From contig NZ_CP114205.1 in the NCBI RefSeq assembly GCF_027497495.1, positions 3,348,001-3,412,000 of the forward strand: DNA of 64,000 nucleotides, written 5' to 3'. Under the pieces are notes generated by a model that worked only from the letters and a program-made list of their open reading frames with translations, did not search any database and was not told the DNA's origin. Positions within the stretch are counted from its first letter, which is position 1; every line of letters starts with the position of its first letter. The position numbers and the translations under genes were made by a program. Of the stretch, positions 1-10,331 are shown in pieces. The DNA comes from Streptomyces tubercidicus. Lineage in GTDB: Bacteria; Actinomycetota; Actinomycetes; Streptomycetales; Streptomycetaceae.

Positions 1-545
1 AGGCGATGACGATGGGCGACCGGGTCGCCGTGCTCAAGGACGGTCTGTTGCAGCAGATCGACTCGCCGCGGAACATGTACGACCGGCCGGCGAACCTGTT
101 CGTGGCGGGCTTCATCGGCTCGCCCGCGATGAACCTCGTCGAGGTGCCGATCACCGACGGCGGCGTGAAGTTCGGCAACAGCGTCGTCCCGGTCAACCGT
201 GAGGCGCTGTCCACGGCCGCCGACAAGGGCGACCGGACGGTGACCGTGGGCGTGCGCCCCGAGCACTTCGACATCGTCGAGCAGAACGACTCCGCCGCGA
301 AGTCGCTGTCCAAGGAGTCCGCGGACGCACCGGCCGGTCTGGCCATCACGGTCAATGTCGTCGAGGAACTCGGCGCCGACGGCTATGTGTACGGCACCGC
401 GGAGGTCGGCGGCGAGGTCAAGGATCTCGTCGTACGGGTCAACGGCCGCCAGGTCCCGGAGAAGGGCAGCCGGCTGCATGTCGTGCCGCGGGCGGGCGAG
501 ACGCATGTGTTCTCGACGTCGTCGGGGGAGCGGCTCACCGACTGA
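1..545 (+). CDS. msiK: Sugar ABC transporter ATP-binding subunit, C-terminal part (MsiK/UgpC type)
   Basis: The reading frame is open at the window edge, so only about the last 180 residues are seen. They begin just after the nucleotide-binding core (EAMTMGDRVAVLKDG, the stretch after the H-loop) and continue through LYS/GLN-rich linker and IGSPAMNLVEV into the TOBE/OB regulatory domain, with the family signature VGVRPEHFD near the middle. Proteins of this family energise carbohydrate importers from the cytoplasmic face; MsiK is the shared ATPase for several sugar importers in Streptomyces. No permease or binding protein follows, which fits a shared, stand-alone ATPase. The family call is firm. 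The MsiK name rests on remembered gene order and is less certain. Confidence 0.75.
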   Translation, partial: AMTMGDRVAVLKDGLLQQIDSPRNMYDRPANLFVAGFIGSPAMNLVEVPITDGGVKFGNSVVPVNREALSTAADKGDRTVTVGVRPEHFDIVEQNDSAAKSLSKESADAPAGLAITVNVVEELGADGYVYGTAEVGGEVKDLVVRVNGRQVPEKGSRLHVVPRAGETHVFSTSSGERLTD

Positions 546-565
546 GGCGGTGGTAATTCCTAGAG

Positions 566-601
566 CGGCGGCGGTATCGGGGGAGCCCGGTGCCGCCGCC
601 G
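566..601 (+). terminator. GC-rich stem-loop after the ABC ATPase gene
   Basis: Arms cggcggcgg (566-574) and ccgccgccg (593-601) can pair, starting 21 bases after the stop codon. There is no U-run, which is usual for Streptomyces. Inferred terminator. Confidence 0.45.
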
Positions 602-647
602 TGGCGTTGCGGTCGACAGTCAGCGGGCCCCGGCGCGCCGCCATGGC

Positions 648-715
648 GCCACCACGCCACCACGCCACCACGCCACCACCACGGCACCACGGCACCACGG
701 CACCACGGCACCAAG
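648..715. repeat. Short degenerate CAC-rich tandem repeat
   Basis: About 68 bases are built from imperfect 7-9 base units, first ccaccacg-type and then ggcaccac-type. It lies in the 305-base gap (546-849) between the ABC ATPase and the next gene. Apart from this repeat and the stem-loop at 566-601 nothing else is recognised in that gap. Looks like replication slippage; no function seen. Confidence 0.7.
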
Positions 716-849
716 TCACCCCCTACTCGGACATAACCCGACTTTCCACACCAGTGCGTCAACATCACAACCGCACCGACGGGCCATTGCGTCCCCCGAT
801 ATGGTGACCAAATGTCGCCAAATCATCACTCCTCGCTACGATCGCGACC

Positions 850-1266
850 GTGAACTCCGCAGCCCGCCGCATCGGCAGAACTCTCGCCCTCGTCCTTCCC
901 GTCGTCCTGGTGCTGTCCGGGACCCTCGCGGTCACCCGCGTCCCCTGGTCGTCGACGGCCACCGACTCCCAGGTGCTCACCGCGTCCTCCGGGAAGGCCC
1001 TCACCAAAACCGCCGTCCGCGCCCCCGAGGAGGCGCTGCGCAAGCGTCTGCTGGTCGAGCTCCAGGAGAAGGACCCGGGCGTCGCCCTGACCCACCTCCA
1101 GGAGGCGACCACCAAGCGCCCCTCACTGGCCAAGCACTGCGTCTCCATCGCCCGTGACCTCGGCCGTGCCGCGGTTGCCAAGTACGGGGCCGCACACCGC
1201 GCCCAGGCCTTCTCCCGCCCGGTCTGCGACACCTCCTTCGCCACCGGCGTCGCCGCCGCCCAGTGA
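850..1266 (+). CDS. Small membrane-anchored or secreted hypothetical protein
   Basis: 138 residues from a GTG start. A positively charged N-terminus (two Arg pairs) is followed by a hydrophobic segment at about residues 10-30 (LALVLPVVLVLSG), so it is likely an exported protein or single-pass anchor. The outer part is Ala/Lys-rich and predicted helical, with two cysteines (Cys97, Cys126) that could form one disulfide. No domain recognised. No strong Shine-Dalgarno is visible before the GTG, so the start is provisional. The next gene begins 30 bases downstream on the same strand and could be cotranscribed. Function unknown. Confidence 0.65.
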   Translation: MNSAARRIGRTLALVLPVVLVLSGTLAVTRVPWSSTATDSQVLTASSGKALTKTAVRAPEEALRKRLLVELQEKDPGVALTHLQEATTKRPSLAKHCVSIARDLGRAAVAKYGAAHRAQAFSRPVCDTSFATGVAAAQ

Positions 1267-1296
1267 CCCCTGCTCGCACCGCATAGGGTGCGATCC

Positions 1297-2025
1297 ATGA
1301 CAGGTGCCCCGCATCCTTATCCCACGCAGGCCGTGGTCCTGGCCGGCGGCCAGGGCTCACGTCTCCGCCCGTACACCGACGACCGCCCCAAGCCGATGGT
1401 CGAGATTCCCGGAACCGGAACCCCGATCATCGGCCACCAGCTGAACTGGCTGGCCGGGGAAGGCGTCACGGACGTCGTCGTCTCCTGCGGGCATCTCGCC
1501 GGGGTCCTCCAGGAATGGCTGGACGGGGCCCAACTGCCGTTGCGCGTCACGACTGTTGTCGAGACCGAACCGCTGGGCCGCGGCGGTGGCCTCAAGTACG
1601 CGGCCGGCTCACTGCCCCGCCCGGACGAGCCCTGGTACGCCACCAACGGCGACATCTGGACCCGCTTTCCGCTCCGTGAGATGGCCGCCTTCCACCACGA
1701 GCGCGCTGCCGAGGCCACTCTTGCGCTGGCCCGCCCCCGCATTCCCTGGGGCGCCGTGGAGACCGACGCGTTCGGGCATGTGCTGGACTTCATCGAGTCG
1801 CCGCCCTCGCCGTATCTGATCAACGCCGGTGTCTACGTCTTCTCCGCCGCCTTTACGGCGCTGCTGCCCGACCGCGGCGACCATGAGCGCACCACCTTCC
1901 CGCGCCTCGCCCGCGAACGCCGACTGGCCGGTTTCCCGCTCCCCCAGGGCGCCTACTGGCGCGCCATCGACACCGCCAAGGACCTCACCGAGGCCGCGAA
2001 GGAGCTGAGCGCTCAAGGGCGTTGA
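1297..2025 (+). CDS. Sugar-phosphate nucleotidyltransferase
   Basis: 242 residues. The N-terminus carries the nucleotidyltransferase signature (LAGGQGSRLRPYT followed by RPKPM), and the acidic metal-binding motif NGDIWT lies near residue 112. These enzymes join a sugar-1-phosphate to an NTP, giving an NDP-sugar and pyrophosphate. The length matches short forms such as mannose-1-phosphate guanylyltransferase-like or glucose-1-phosphate nucleotidylyltransferases that lack a C-terminal left-handed beta-helix. The sugar and base cannot be told from sequence. ATG 1297 is chosen because agggtg lies 8 bases upstream; an in-frame GTG at 1288 is the alternative. The ~380-base region downstream contains repeats. 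Confidence 0.85.
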   Translation: MTGAPHPYPTQAVVLAGGQGSRLRPYTDDRPKPMVEIPGTGTPIIGHQLNWLAGEGVTDVVVSCGHLAGVLQEWLDGAQLPLRVTTVVETEPLGRGGGLKYAAGSLPRPDEPWYATNGDIWTRFPLREMAAFHHERAAEATLALARPRIPWGAVETDAFGHVLDFIESPPSPYLINAGVYVFSAAFTALLPDRGDHERTTFPRLARERRLAGFPLPQGAYWRAIDTAKDLTEAAKELSAQGR

Positions 2026-2084
2026 GCCGGCGCGCGGAGCGCCCGGAGGAGCGGAGCGGCGGAGTGCGCCTGGGGAGCCGACAG

Positions 2085-2174
2085 GGCCGTTGGGAACGCC
2101 CGGAGCGCCGCGCAGGCCGTTGGGAACGCCCAGAGCGCCCCGCAGGCCGTGAGGAACGTCCGGAGCGCCCGCCA
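2085..2174. repeat. Three tandem 30-bp repeats
   Basis: Three adjacent imperfect copies (2085-2114, 2115-2144, 2145-2174), each beginning ggccgt and sharing ggaacg and gagcgcc blocks. They lie in the 379-base gap between the nucleotidyltransferase and the convergent DoxX gene. The rest of the gap (2026-2084, 2175-2404) is C-rich and holds nothing recognisable. An ORF running through it would encode Arg/Glu/Pro repeats; it continues antisense over the DoxX gene and is taken as spurious. Confidence 0.75.
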
Positions 2175-2404
2175 GCCCCACAGACAGCCCGCAGCCCCGC
2201 AGAGAAGCCGGCAGAAGCCCGCAGAGACCCGCACACCCGCCGCGTAGCCCCCAGAACGCCCGCACGGCGCCCCACCCTCAACCCCCAACCCTCACGCACC
2301 ACACACGCAACCGCCCCCAACCACCCCTCCCTCCCCACAACGGCCAATACAGAAGGCCATACGGAGAGATCGGAGCGATCGGGGGCGGTTGCGTGGGCGG
2401 GGGT

Positions 2405-4036
2405 TCAGCCGAGGAGGCCACCCAAGGCATCCCCGCGCCCGGAGTCGCTTCCGGAACTCCCGCTCCCCGTGCTCCCGGTGCCGGTAGCGCCGCCACCGGT
2501 GCCACCAGCCGACGGCGGGACCCGGCTCGGTACCGGGGCGCGTCGGGTCGGCACGGTCTGCTGGGGTGCGCTGGTGGTCGCGCCGGGCTGCTGGGCGAGG
2601 CCGCTGCTGCTGCCCGTCGAGCGGCCGGTGCCGGGGGCCGAGGCGGACGGGGTGCCCGGCTTGTGGGCCTTGTGCGAGGCGCCCGTGGAGGGCTTTCCGG
2701 GGCGCGGGGCGAGGCTGCCGGGGTGCCGGTGGCCGGGCCGGGTGGCGCGCTTGCCGGGGCGGGGCAGCGGGGAGCCGGGCAGGTTGTTGATCGCGGGCTC
2801 GCCGGGCCGCGGTACGGCCGGGACCGTCGCGGACCGTACGGCACCGCCGAGCAGCGAGCCGATGAGCAGGGTCAGCCCGGCCACCATCGCGGTCATCACG
2901 GCGCCGCGGCGCAGCACCCGCCGCCGCAGGTCGGCCACCTCGACGCGGGGGCCGAGACGCCGCCATGCCTCACCGGCCAGCCGCCCGTCCATCGAGTAGA
3001 CGGGGGCGCCCGCGATGATCAGCGGGCTCCAGGCGGCGAGGTAGATGATGTCGGGGGCGTCGTAGGCGGGGACCGTGCGCCAGCTGACGGTCATCAGCAG
3101 GGCCGCCGAGAGCAGCGCGCCGATGGACGCGGCGACCCGCTGCCACAGTCCGCAGATGGTCAGGACGCCGACGACGACCTGGAGGAAGGCGACGGTCAGG
3201 CCCGCGCCGACCGGGTGCGAGACGGCGAAGTCGCGCAGCGGCACCGCGAGCGCCCAAGGGTCGAGCGACAGCAGCCACTTGACCATGGAGCCCCGCTCAC
3301 CGCCGTCGAAGTAGACGGGGTCGCAGAGCTTGCCCATGCCGGCGTAGACGGAGATCAGTCCGAGGAAGATGCGCAGCGGCAGCAGGACGACGCCGAGGTT
3401 CATCCGGCGGCCCGGGTAGTACGCATGCCGCACGGACTCGGCGGCGCGCCGCCTGCCGCCGGTGTCGTAGGCGTCGCGCGCCTCGAACCGGTCGTCGTCA
3501 TAGCCGTCGTCGAGCGGGTCGCGGCTGCCGTACGAGGTGTTCCGGTAGGGGGTGTCGCCGTACGCGCTGCCCACGGGGCGTACGCCGCGCAGCAGCTTGG
3601 TGTCGGAGTCGGCGGGGCCGCGCTGGCCGATCACGGTCTGGGCGGGGGGCGCGTCGTCGAGGCGGATCCGGGGCAGGACCTGGGTCGTGCCGACGTCGTC
3701 GCCCGGTCCGCCGTCGAGGCCGATGCCCGCGTCGCGTACCGCGTGCAGGAGTTGGGTGGTGGCGCCGGCCGTGCCGCCCGGTGCGGTGCGGCCGCTCCAC
3801 ACCACGGGCGCCCGGCGTCTGGCCCCGTCCGTGCCCCGGATGACGGGGATGCGCGCGGTGTCGGCCACGGCGTTGCCCGCCGTGGGCGCGGCGAGCTGTA
3901 CGCGGAAGCTGGCGTGGTTGACGATGACCTGCGCGGGATCGCACGGCACCTTGACCGAGCTCAGGCCCGGCTCGTCATCGAAGCCCGGCGAGCGTCCCCC
4001 CGTAGGCGTGCGGGGTGTTCTGGTGTCCACGCTCAT
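2405..4036 (-). CDS. DoxX-family membrane protein with long disordered ends
   Basis: 543 residues. A hydrophilic, Gly/Arg/Asp-rich N-terminus (about 1-210) precedes a DoxX-type membrane core (about 212-400) with hydrophobic segments near 215-233, 277-297, 303-318, 330-345 and 380-398. The core includes VYAGMGKLCDPVYF, typical of the family. The last ~140 residues are Pro/Ser/Gly/Thr-rich and likely disordered. DoxX proteins are small quinone- or thiol-linked membrane proteins; in mycobacteria a DoxX protein works with superoxide dismutase and a thiol carrier. Here the core is greatly extended at both ends, a form common in actinomycetes whose role is unknown. Family call firm, function inferred weakly. 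Confidence 0.8.
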   Translation of the reverse strand: MSVDTRTPRTPTGGRSPGFDDEPGLSSVKVPCDPAQVIVNHASFRVQLAAPTAGNAVADTARIPVIRGTDGARRRAPVVWSGRTAPGGTAGATTQLLHAVRDAGIGLDGGPGDDVGTTQVLPRIRLDDAPPAQTVIGQRGPADSDTKLLRGVRPVGSAYGDTPYRNTSYGSRDPLDDGYDDDRFEARDAYDTGGRRRAAESVRHAYYPGRRMNLGVVLLPLRIFLGLISVYAGMGKLCDPVYFDGGERGSMVKWLLSLDPWALAVPLRDFAVSHPVGAGLTVAFLQVVVGVLTICGLWQRVAASIGALLSAALLMTVSWRTVPAYDAPDIIYLAAWSPLIIAGAPVYSMDGRLAGEAWRRLGPRVEVADLRRRVLRRGAVMTAMVAGLTLLIGSLLGGAVRSATVPAVPRPGEPAINNLPGSPLPRPGKRATRPGHRHPGSLAPRPGKPSTGASHKAHKPGTPSASAPGTGRSTGSSSGLAQQPGATTSAPQQTVPTRRAPVPSRVPPSAGGTGGGATGTGSTGSGSSGSDSGRGDALGGLLG

Positions 4037-4214
4037 CTAACCGAGTGACTCGCGGGAAAGACACTGCCTTGACCGGGTCGATCTGTCCGAGACCCGTCAA
4101 AAGGCCATGGGATCCGGCCAAGACGTACGCACGACGCGCGGAAGACGTACGGAGGGTCAGGCCCTGCCCCGGGGTGGCGCGGCGCTGTGCCGGGCGCCCC
4201 CGGGGCATGTGGAC

Positions 4215-5171
4215 TCAGGCGCGGCGGCGGGCCGCCTCCCACAGGACGACACCGGCCGCGACACCGGCGTTCAGCGACTCCGCGCCGCCCGGCATCGGGA
4301 TCCGCACCCGGACGTCACAGGTCTCGCCGACCAGCCGCGACAGGCCCTTGCCCTCACTGCCGACGACGATCACGACCGGGCCGTCCAGCGCCTCGACGTC
4401 CTGCAGCTCCATCTCGCCGTCCGCGGCCAGACCGACGACCGTCAGACCGGCCTTCTGGTACGACTCCAGGGTCCGGGTCAGGTTGGTGGCGCGGGCGACC
4501 GGCGTACGGGCCGCGGTACCCGCCGAGGTCTTCCACGCACCGGCCGTCATCCCGGCCGCCCGGCGCTCCGGCACGACCACACCGTGGCCGCCGAAGGCAC
4601 ACACGGAGCGGACCACGGCGCCGAGGTTGCGCGGGTCGGTGACGCCGTCGAGCGCGACGATCATGGGGTCGGCACCGTCGTCGAAGGCGGCCGCGGCCAG
4701 GTCCTCGGGGTGCGCGTAGTCGTACGGCGGGACCTGGAGGACCAGGCCCTGGTGGTTGAGGCCGTTGGTCATCCGGTCCAGCTCGGGGCGCGGCGCCTCC
4801 ATCAGGTTGATGTCGCCGCGCTCCGAGGCGAGCTGGAGTGCGGCGCGCACCCGCTCGTCGGTGTCGATGAACTGCTGGACGTAGAGGTTCGTGGCGGGCA
4901 CGCCGTCGCGCAGCGCCTCGAAGACCGGGTTACGGCCGACGACCAGCTCCGCGGTGCCCTTGGCGCCGCCGCGACGGGGGGCCGGACGGCGTGCCGCGGA
5001 CTGCTTCGCCTTGGCGTTGGCGACGCGGTTCTTGACGTGCCCCTTGCGTGCGGAGGCGGGCGGGGTCGGGCCCTTGCCCTCCAGGCCCCGGCGCCGCTGG
5101 CCGCCGCTGCCGACCTGCGCGCCCTTCTTGTTGGACGTGCGGCGGTTCCTGCGCTGGCTGTTGCCGGCCAT
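4215..5171 (-). CDS. rlmB: 23S rRNA (guanosine-2'-O)-methyltransferase RlmB (TrmH family)
   Basis: 318 residues. A basic N-terminal extension (1-75, rich in Arg/Lys/Gly, common in actinobacteria) leads into the substrate-binding domain ([16 protein letters not shown], ~77-92). The SPOUT methyltransferase domain has all three signatures: [28 protein letters not shown] and [17 protein letters not shown]. It uses S-adenosylmethionine to methylate a 23S rRNA guanosine (G2251 in E. coli) during large-subunit assembly. The ATG is preceded by an aggtg site. It follows cysS on the same strand (151-base gap), the usual actinobacterial pairing. The 178-base gap on its far side (4037-4214) shows nothing recognisable. 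Confidence 0.93.
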   Translation of the reverse strand: MAGNSQRRNRRTSNKKGAQVGSGGQRRRGLEGKGPTPPASARKGHVKNRVANAKAKQSAARRPAPRRGGAKGTAELVVGRNPVFEALRDGVPATNLYVQQFIDTDERVRAALQLASERGDINLMEAPRPELDRMTNGLNHQGLVLQVPPYDYAHPEDLAAAAFDDGADPMIVALDGVTDPRNLGAVVRSVCAFGGHGVVVPERRAAGMTAGAWKTSAGTAARTPVARATNLTRTLESYQKAGLTVVGLAADGEMELQDVEALDGPVVIVVGSEGKGLSRLVGETCDVRVRIPMPGGAESLNAGVAAGVVLWEAARRRA

Positions 5172-5322
5172 GGGTCACCTGTTTCTTCACTGCTCTCGAC
5201 GTCTCGCGACGTGGAGTGGGGACGTACGTATGGAATGAGTGTCGCCCGCGGCCACCGGGAAGGGCGAATCCGGGTGGCCGGTCACGGGCGGGACGGGGTC
5301 GGGACGGAGGTCGGGGCGGGGG

Positions 5323-6714
<1,392 letters not shown>

Positions 6715-6837
6715 GGAACCAGGGTAGTCGGAACGAGGCAGTGCCCCGTGACCCCTTGGGCCACGGGGAAACAGAACCGTCACAACCGTCCGGTTCGCCG
6801 GAATTGCGGCCCGCCCCGGGTCAGGCCCCCGGCCTGG

Positions 6838-7242
6838 TCAGATGCTGCCCACCACCTTGCGCGGGGTGATCCGGACCACGACCCGCTCGGCGTCATCGGC
6901 CCCCGCCGGGTTGAACTCCGCGTACGGCTTGCCGGTGTACTTCTGCGACAGCTCGTCGATCAGCTCCTGCCCGCCCTCGGTGCTGAGCGAGGCGGAGCCG
7001 CGGACCTCGGCGTAGGTGTACGGCGCGTCGAAGGGCTGGATGACGACGGAGACCCGGGCGTCGCGCCGGAGGTTCCGCTCCTTGCGGCGGCCGATGGTCG
7101 TCGAGAACAGCAGGTCGTCGCCGTCCCGCTTCACCCAGACCGGGGAGACCTGGGGGCTGCCGTCGGGCTGGACGGTCGCCACGGTCACGAACACCGGGCT
7201 GTCGAGGAGCTGCTTGAGGTCGTCGGACAGGGTGGCAGTCAC
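6838..7242 (-). CDS. PPOX-class flavin/F420-dependent oxidoreductase
   Basis: 134 residues, the whole length of a single split-barrel (pyridoxamine phosphate oxidase-like) domain. Recognisable elements are FVTVATVQPDGSPQVSPVWV at the N-terminus and RKERNLRRDARVSVVI in the middle, as in the Rv1155-type group that binds F420 or flavin and reduces small substrates. Start is GTG 7242 with ggaagg about 8 bases upstream. Lies between cysS and the terminator of the isp pair, so it appears to be its own unit. Physiological substrate not deducible. Confidence 0.85.
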   Translation of the reverse strand: MTATLSDDLKQLLDSPVFVTVATVQPDGSPQVSPVWVKRDGDDLLFSTTIGRRKERNLRRDARVSVVIQPFDAPYTYAEVRGSASLSTEGGQELIDELSQKYTGKPYAEFNPAGADDAERVVVRITPRKVVGSI

Positions 7243-7308
7243 AAGGGGTCCTTCCTACGGGCCGTTCCGAGGAACACGGATACCCCGATGCTCCCCCCAA
7301 CACCCGTG

Positions 7309-7353
7309 CGGCGCCCGGCATTCCCGCGCCGTAAGGGGGAATGCCGGGCGCCG
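7309..7353 (-). terminator. Strong stem-loop terminator after ispD-ispF
   Basis: A perfect 17-bp stem (cggcgcccggcattccc at 7309-7325 with its complement at 7337-7353) encloses an 11-base loop, 32 bases past the ispF stop. Inferred intrinsic terminator for the isp operon. Confidence 0.8.
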
Positions 7354-7384
7354 CGTCCGTCGCTCGTGGCCCTGGGAGACCCGG

Positions 7385-7915
7385 TCAGGCCGTACGGAAG
7401 ACGAGCGCCGTGGCGACCGCGGCCAGGCCCTCGGCGCGGCCCGTCAGGCCCAGCCCGTCCGAGGTCGTTCCGGAGACCGAGACCGGCGCCCCGACGGCCG
7501 TCGAGAGCGCCTTCTGGGCCTCGTCCCGGCGCTTGCCGACCTTCGGGCGGACGCCGATGACCTGCACCGCGACATTGCCGATGGAGAAGCCCTCGGCCCG
7601 TACGATCCGCGCGGCCTCGGCCAGCAGCGTCACCCCGGAGGCGCCGGACCACTCGGGGCGGCCGGTGCCGAAGTGCGCCCCGAGGTCGCCGACGCCGGCC
7701 GCCGAGAACAGCGCGTCACAGGCGGCGTGGGCGGCCACATCGCCGTCGCTGTGGCCGGCCAGGCCGTATCCGTCGCTCTCCGCGGCGTCCCAGAGCAGCC
7801 CGGCACACCACAGCTCACGGCCCTGCTCGAAGGCGTGCACGTCCGTGCCGATGCCGACGAGCGGCAGCAGCGGGGCGGCGGGGGACCCGGCGGGAACCGG
7901 CTCAGACATAGCCAT
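7385..7915 (-). CDS. ispF: 2-C-methyl-D-erythritol 2,4-cyclodiphosphate synthase
   Basis: 176 residues. The metal-binding Asp/His pair is in [10 protein letters not shown], the signature [16 protein letters not shown] follows, and GDLGAHF completes the active-site region; the C-terminal [11 protein letters not shown] motif is also present. It cyclises CDP-methylerythritol 2-phosphate in the non-mevalonate isoprenoid pathway. Its start overlaps the end of ispD by 14 bases, so the two steps are translationally linked. The first ~17 residues are a Pro-rich extension; starts inside it (second Met) are possible. Confidence 0.95.
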   Translation of the reverse strand: MAMSEPVPAGSPAAPLLPLVGIGTDVHAFEQGRELWCAGLLWDAAESDGYGLAGHSDGDVAAHAACDALFSAAGVGDLGAHFGTGRPEWSGASGVTLLAEAARIVRAEGFSIGNVAVQVIGVRPKVGKRRDEAQKALSTAVGAPVSVSGTTSDGLGLTGRAEGLAAVATALVFRTA

Positions 7916-8648
7916 CGGTGGCCCTCCTGCGGGCGAGTACGGCCTCGGCCAGGACCAGGTCCAGCGGCCGGGTCACCTTGAATGCCTCCTCGTGGCCGGG
8001 GACGACCACGACGGGCGAACCGAGCCGTTCGACCAGCCCGGCGTCGTCGGTGGCACCCTCGCCCTCGACGACCGTGTCATGTGCCTTGCGCAGGGTCGCC
8101 AGATCGAAGCCCTGCGGGGTCTGCACGGCGCGCAGCAGGGCCCGCTCCGGGGTGCCGACCACCGGCTCCGGGGCGCCCTGCGGCTGCGGATCGACCTGCT
8201 TGACGGTGTCGGCCAGCGGCAGCGCAGGGACGACGGCGGGCGCACCGGCGCGCACGGCGGCGACCACCGCGTCGACCGTGTCGACCGGGACCAGCGGCCG
8301 TGCGGCGTCATGCACCAGCACGACATCGATGGTGTCCGGGAGGGCCGCCAGACCGAGCTGTACGGACTCCTGGCGGGTCCCGCCGCCGGGAACGACCCGC
8401 AGTTCGGTGCGCTCGGGGAGCGGATGCTCGTCGAGCAGGCGGCTGACCTCGGCGGCGCCGTCGGGCGGGGCGACCACCACGATGACGGAGACGGCGCGTG
8501 ACGCGGCCATCGCACGGACCGCGTGGACCAGCATGGGAGTGCCGCCCAGGGTGCGCAGCGCCTTGGGGGTGCCGGGACCGAGCCGGACACCGCGGCCGGC
8601 GGCGGGAATCACCGCGGCGGTGCGGAGGGGACGGGAGGGATCTGACAT
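7902..8648 (-). CDS. ispD: 2-C-methyl-D-erythritol 4-phosphate cytidylyltransferase
   Basis: 248 residues from ATG 8648. The CTP-binding glycine-rich motif [11 protein letters not shown] with KALRTLGG opens the Rossmann-like fold. VHDAARPLV and the late [10 protein letters not shown] segment are the family hallmarks. It makes CDP-methylerythritol from CTP and MEP, the step two before IspF. A longer frame to 8816 would add 56 non-conserved residues and is rejected. The 462-base gap (8649-9110) up to carD contains only a short 15-bp repeat. Confidence 0.95.
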   Translation of the reverse strand: MSDPSRPLRTAAVIPAAGRGVRLGPGTPKALRTLGGTPMLVHAVRAMAASRAVSVIVVVAPPDGAAEVSRLLDEHPLPERTELRVVPGGGTRQESVQLGLAALPDTIDVVLVHDAARPLVPVDTVDAVVAAVRAGAPAVVPALPLADTVKQVDPQPQGAPEPVVGTPERALLRAVQTPQGFDLATLRKAHDTVVEGEGATDDAGLVERLGSPVVVVPGHEEAFKVTRPLDLVLAEAVLARRRATDGYV

Positions 8649-8986
8649 CGATGACTCCGGAGTCCGGGGCGAGCCCGGAATTGACGCAGACAGGTTTGTT
8701 TCCTCGGACGAGGTGGGTATGGCCTGGGCGTGCCCCCTACGGGGGGAGTGCCGGGCGCGACGCCTTGACCGGACCCTTCCGTGACATCGGTCGAGACGAC
8801 TGCACGAGCCCGGCACGTCACAGGGGGGGCGAGGTTCCTCACCGGTACCAGCTGGTCGCCCCCGAAGCTCCCTCGCAGCACCCGCAGATATGCCGCAGCG
8901 CCCGGCAACGGACCACTCCCCTCGGGGAATCGATCGTCACTCGGGCACCGCGGCATTGCTACGTCATCGCTGCGTTGGAGCTCTTC

Positions 8987-9031
8987 ACTGCGCTGGATTG
9001 CACTGCGCTGGATTGCACCGTGCTGGATGTC
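8987..9031. repeat. 15-bp tandem repeat, about three copies
   Basis: actgcgctggattgc occurs at 8987-9001 and 9002-9016, followed by a diverged third copy (9017-9031). It sits in the 462-base carD-ispD gap, which otherwise shows no gene. Probably slippage; a role in the carD 3' region is not excluded. Confidence 0.7.
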
Positions 9032-9110
9032 GCTGCGTCGGGTATCGCGTACGCGCTGGCTATCGCGAACACGCAGCCCCACGCCGGACACGGCCAACGC
9101 TTCGGCGTCG

Positions 9111-9593
9111 TCAGGACGCGAGTACCTCGTCGAGCAGGGCCTCGGCCTTGTCCTCGTTGGTGTTCTCCGCGAGGGCGAGCTCGCTCACCAGAATCTGGCG
9201 CGCCTTCGCGAGCATCCTCTTCTCACCGGCGGAGAGGCCGCGCTCACGCTCACGCCGCCACAGGTCGCGCACCACTTCGGCAACCTTGATCACGTCGCCG
9301 GAGGCGAGCTTCTCAAGATTTGCTTTGTAGCGACGGGACCAGTTCGTGGGCTCTTCGGCATACGGTGCGCGAAGCACCTCGAAGACCCGGTCCAGCCCGT
9401 CCTGACCAACCACGTCGCGTACGCCGACGAACTCCGCATTGTCCGCTGGCACACGAACAGTCAAGTCGCCCTGGGCGACCTTCAGCACCAAGTAGGTCTT
9501 GTCCACGCCTTTGATCTGGCGAGTTTCGATGGCCTCGATCAGCGCGGCCCCGTGATGGGGATAGACCACGGTGTCGCCAACCTTGAACGTCAT
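9111..9593 (-). CDS. carD: CarD-family RNA polymerase-binding regulator
   Basis: 160 residues from ATG 9593, exactly the size of mycobacterial CarD. The N-terminal Tudor-like RNA-polymerase interaction domain (1-55: [12 protein letters not shown]) is followed by a helical DNA-binding domain containing Trp85 ([10 protein letters not shown]), the residue known in M. tuberculosis to wedge into the upstream edge of the open promoter complex. It binds the polymerase beta subunit and stabilises open complexes at rRNA and many other promoters. An upstream in-frame start at 9623 lacks conservation. Own promoter region to the right, ispD-ispF downstream on the same strand. Confidence 0.96.
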   Translation of the reverse strand: MTFKVGDTVVYPHHGAALIEAIETRQIKGVDKTYLVLKVAQGDLTVRVPADNAEFVGVRDVVGQDGLDRVFEVLRAPYAEEPTNWSRRYKANLEKLASGDVIKVAEVVRDLWRRERERGLSAGEKRMLAKARQILVSELALAENTNEDKAEALLDEVLAS

Positions 9594-9619
9594 GTGACAG
9601 GTACCCCTTCCGTGGCTAT

Positions 9620-9660
9620 CCATGCTAACACGGGAACGGGCCGTTCTGAATGGCGTTTTC
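9620..9660 (-). promoter_or_regulatory. Candidate carD promoter
   Basis: On the minus strand a tagcat box lies about 30 bases before the carD ATG, with ttcaga about 17 bases further upstream, a weak match to the HrdB-type -35/-10 pattern. A second -35-like ttgtca lies about 40 bases further out. Inference only. Confidence 0.3.
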
Positions 9661-9892
9661 GCAGGTCAGGGCATATCTCGGGGCTTGACAACAGCGACCG
9701 GAACGTGCTGCGAGGTGGTCCGGAGGGCGGGAATTCGCAGGTCGGAGGGGCTGCACGGGTGAGCGGAAACACGCCCGTCACGTACCGGGAACGCGGTGCT
9801 CGACAGGCCGAACGTCCCGTTTTGCACGGATCCACACGAGCGAGTTCCGGTACTCCGTTCGGCTGCTCAGCGGCCTCTTGGGACCGATTCTT

Positions 9893-9933
9893 GAATTGAT
9901 CACGAACCGCCGGACGAAGAGTGTGATCAATTC
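9893..9933. promoter_or_regulatory. Perfect 11-bp inverted repeat between carD and a lipoprotein gene
   Basis: gaattgatcac (9893-9903) and gtgatcaattc (9923-9933) are exact reverse complements with a 19-base spacer, in an unusually A/T-rich patch. It lies within the 738-base divergent gap (9594-10331); the rest of that gap shows no gene. A spaced perfect palindrome in a divergent promoter region suggests a dimeric repressor or activator site, or a transcript hairpin. The binding protein is unknown. Confidence 0.5.
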
Positions 9934-10331
9934 CGCGAGCCCTTCACATTTCCGCTGCGAATACTGCTTTTCCCGGGAAGGAAACCGGCGGCCCGCCACC
10001 CGAACGGCCGCTTGCCGAAAATTCATGCCTGTTCCCTGCCTGTTCTTGGGGAACGTTCCTCGCGGCCGCCGGATCCGCGACCGTTCCGGCGGGCCGTTCC
10101 GCGGGCCGTGGAGCGGTCGCCCGGACGGCGGTGGCGGGGCGCTGATCGCGCTGGGGGCGGGTCGGGTGCGGCGGCGCGAGGACGGCTCGGTAACCTAGCG
10201 GCGCTGACACACCCTTAGGGCGGCTTTACGCACCCGTCGTCATGACGCGTACGGAGCGCCGCCCCAGCCGTCCATCCGCGACCGGGCACGAACGTTCGGC
10301 CGCCGTAGCTCGTCAAGGAGATGCCGCCGCC

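Noticed and set aside
2022..2999. A plus-strand frame with Arg/Glu/Pro repeats
   Set aside because: It runs from the 30-bp repeats into antisense DoxX sequence and lacks conserved features.
2393..4048. A 551-codon plus-strand frame opposite the DoxX gene
   Set aside because: Shadow of a clear membrane-protein gene; no hydrophobic segments or motifs of its own.
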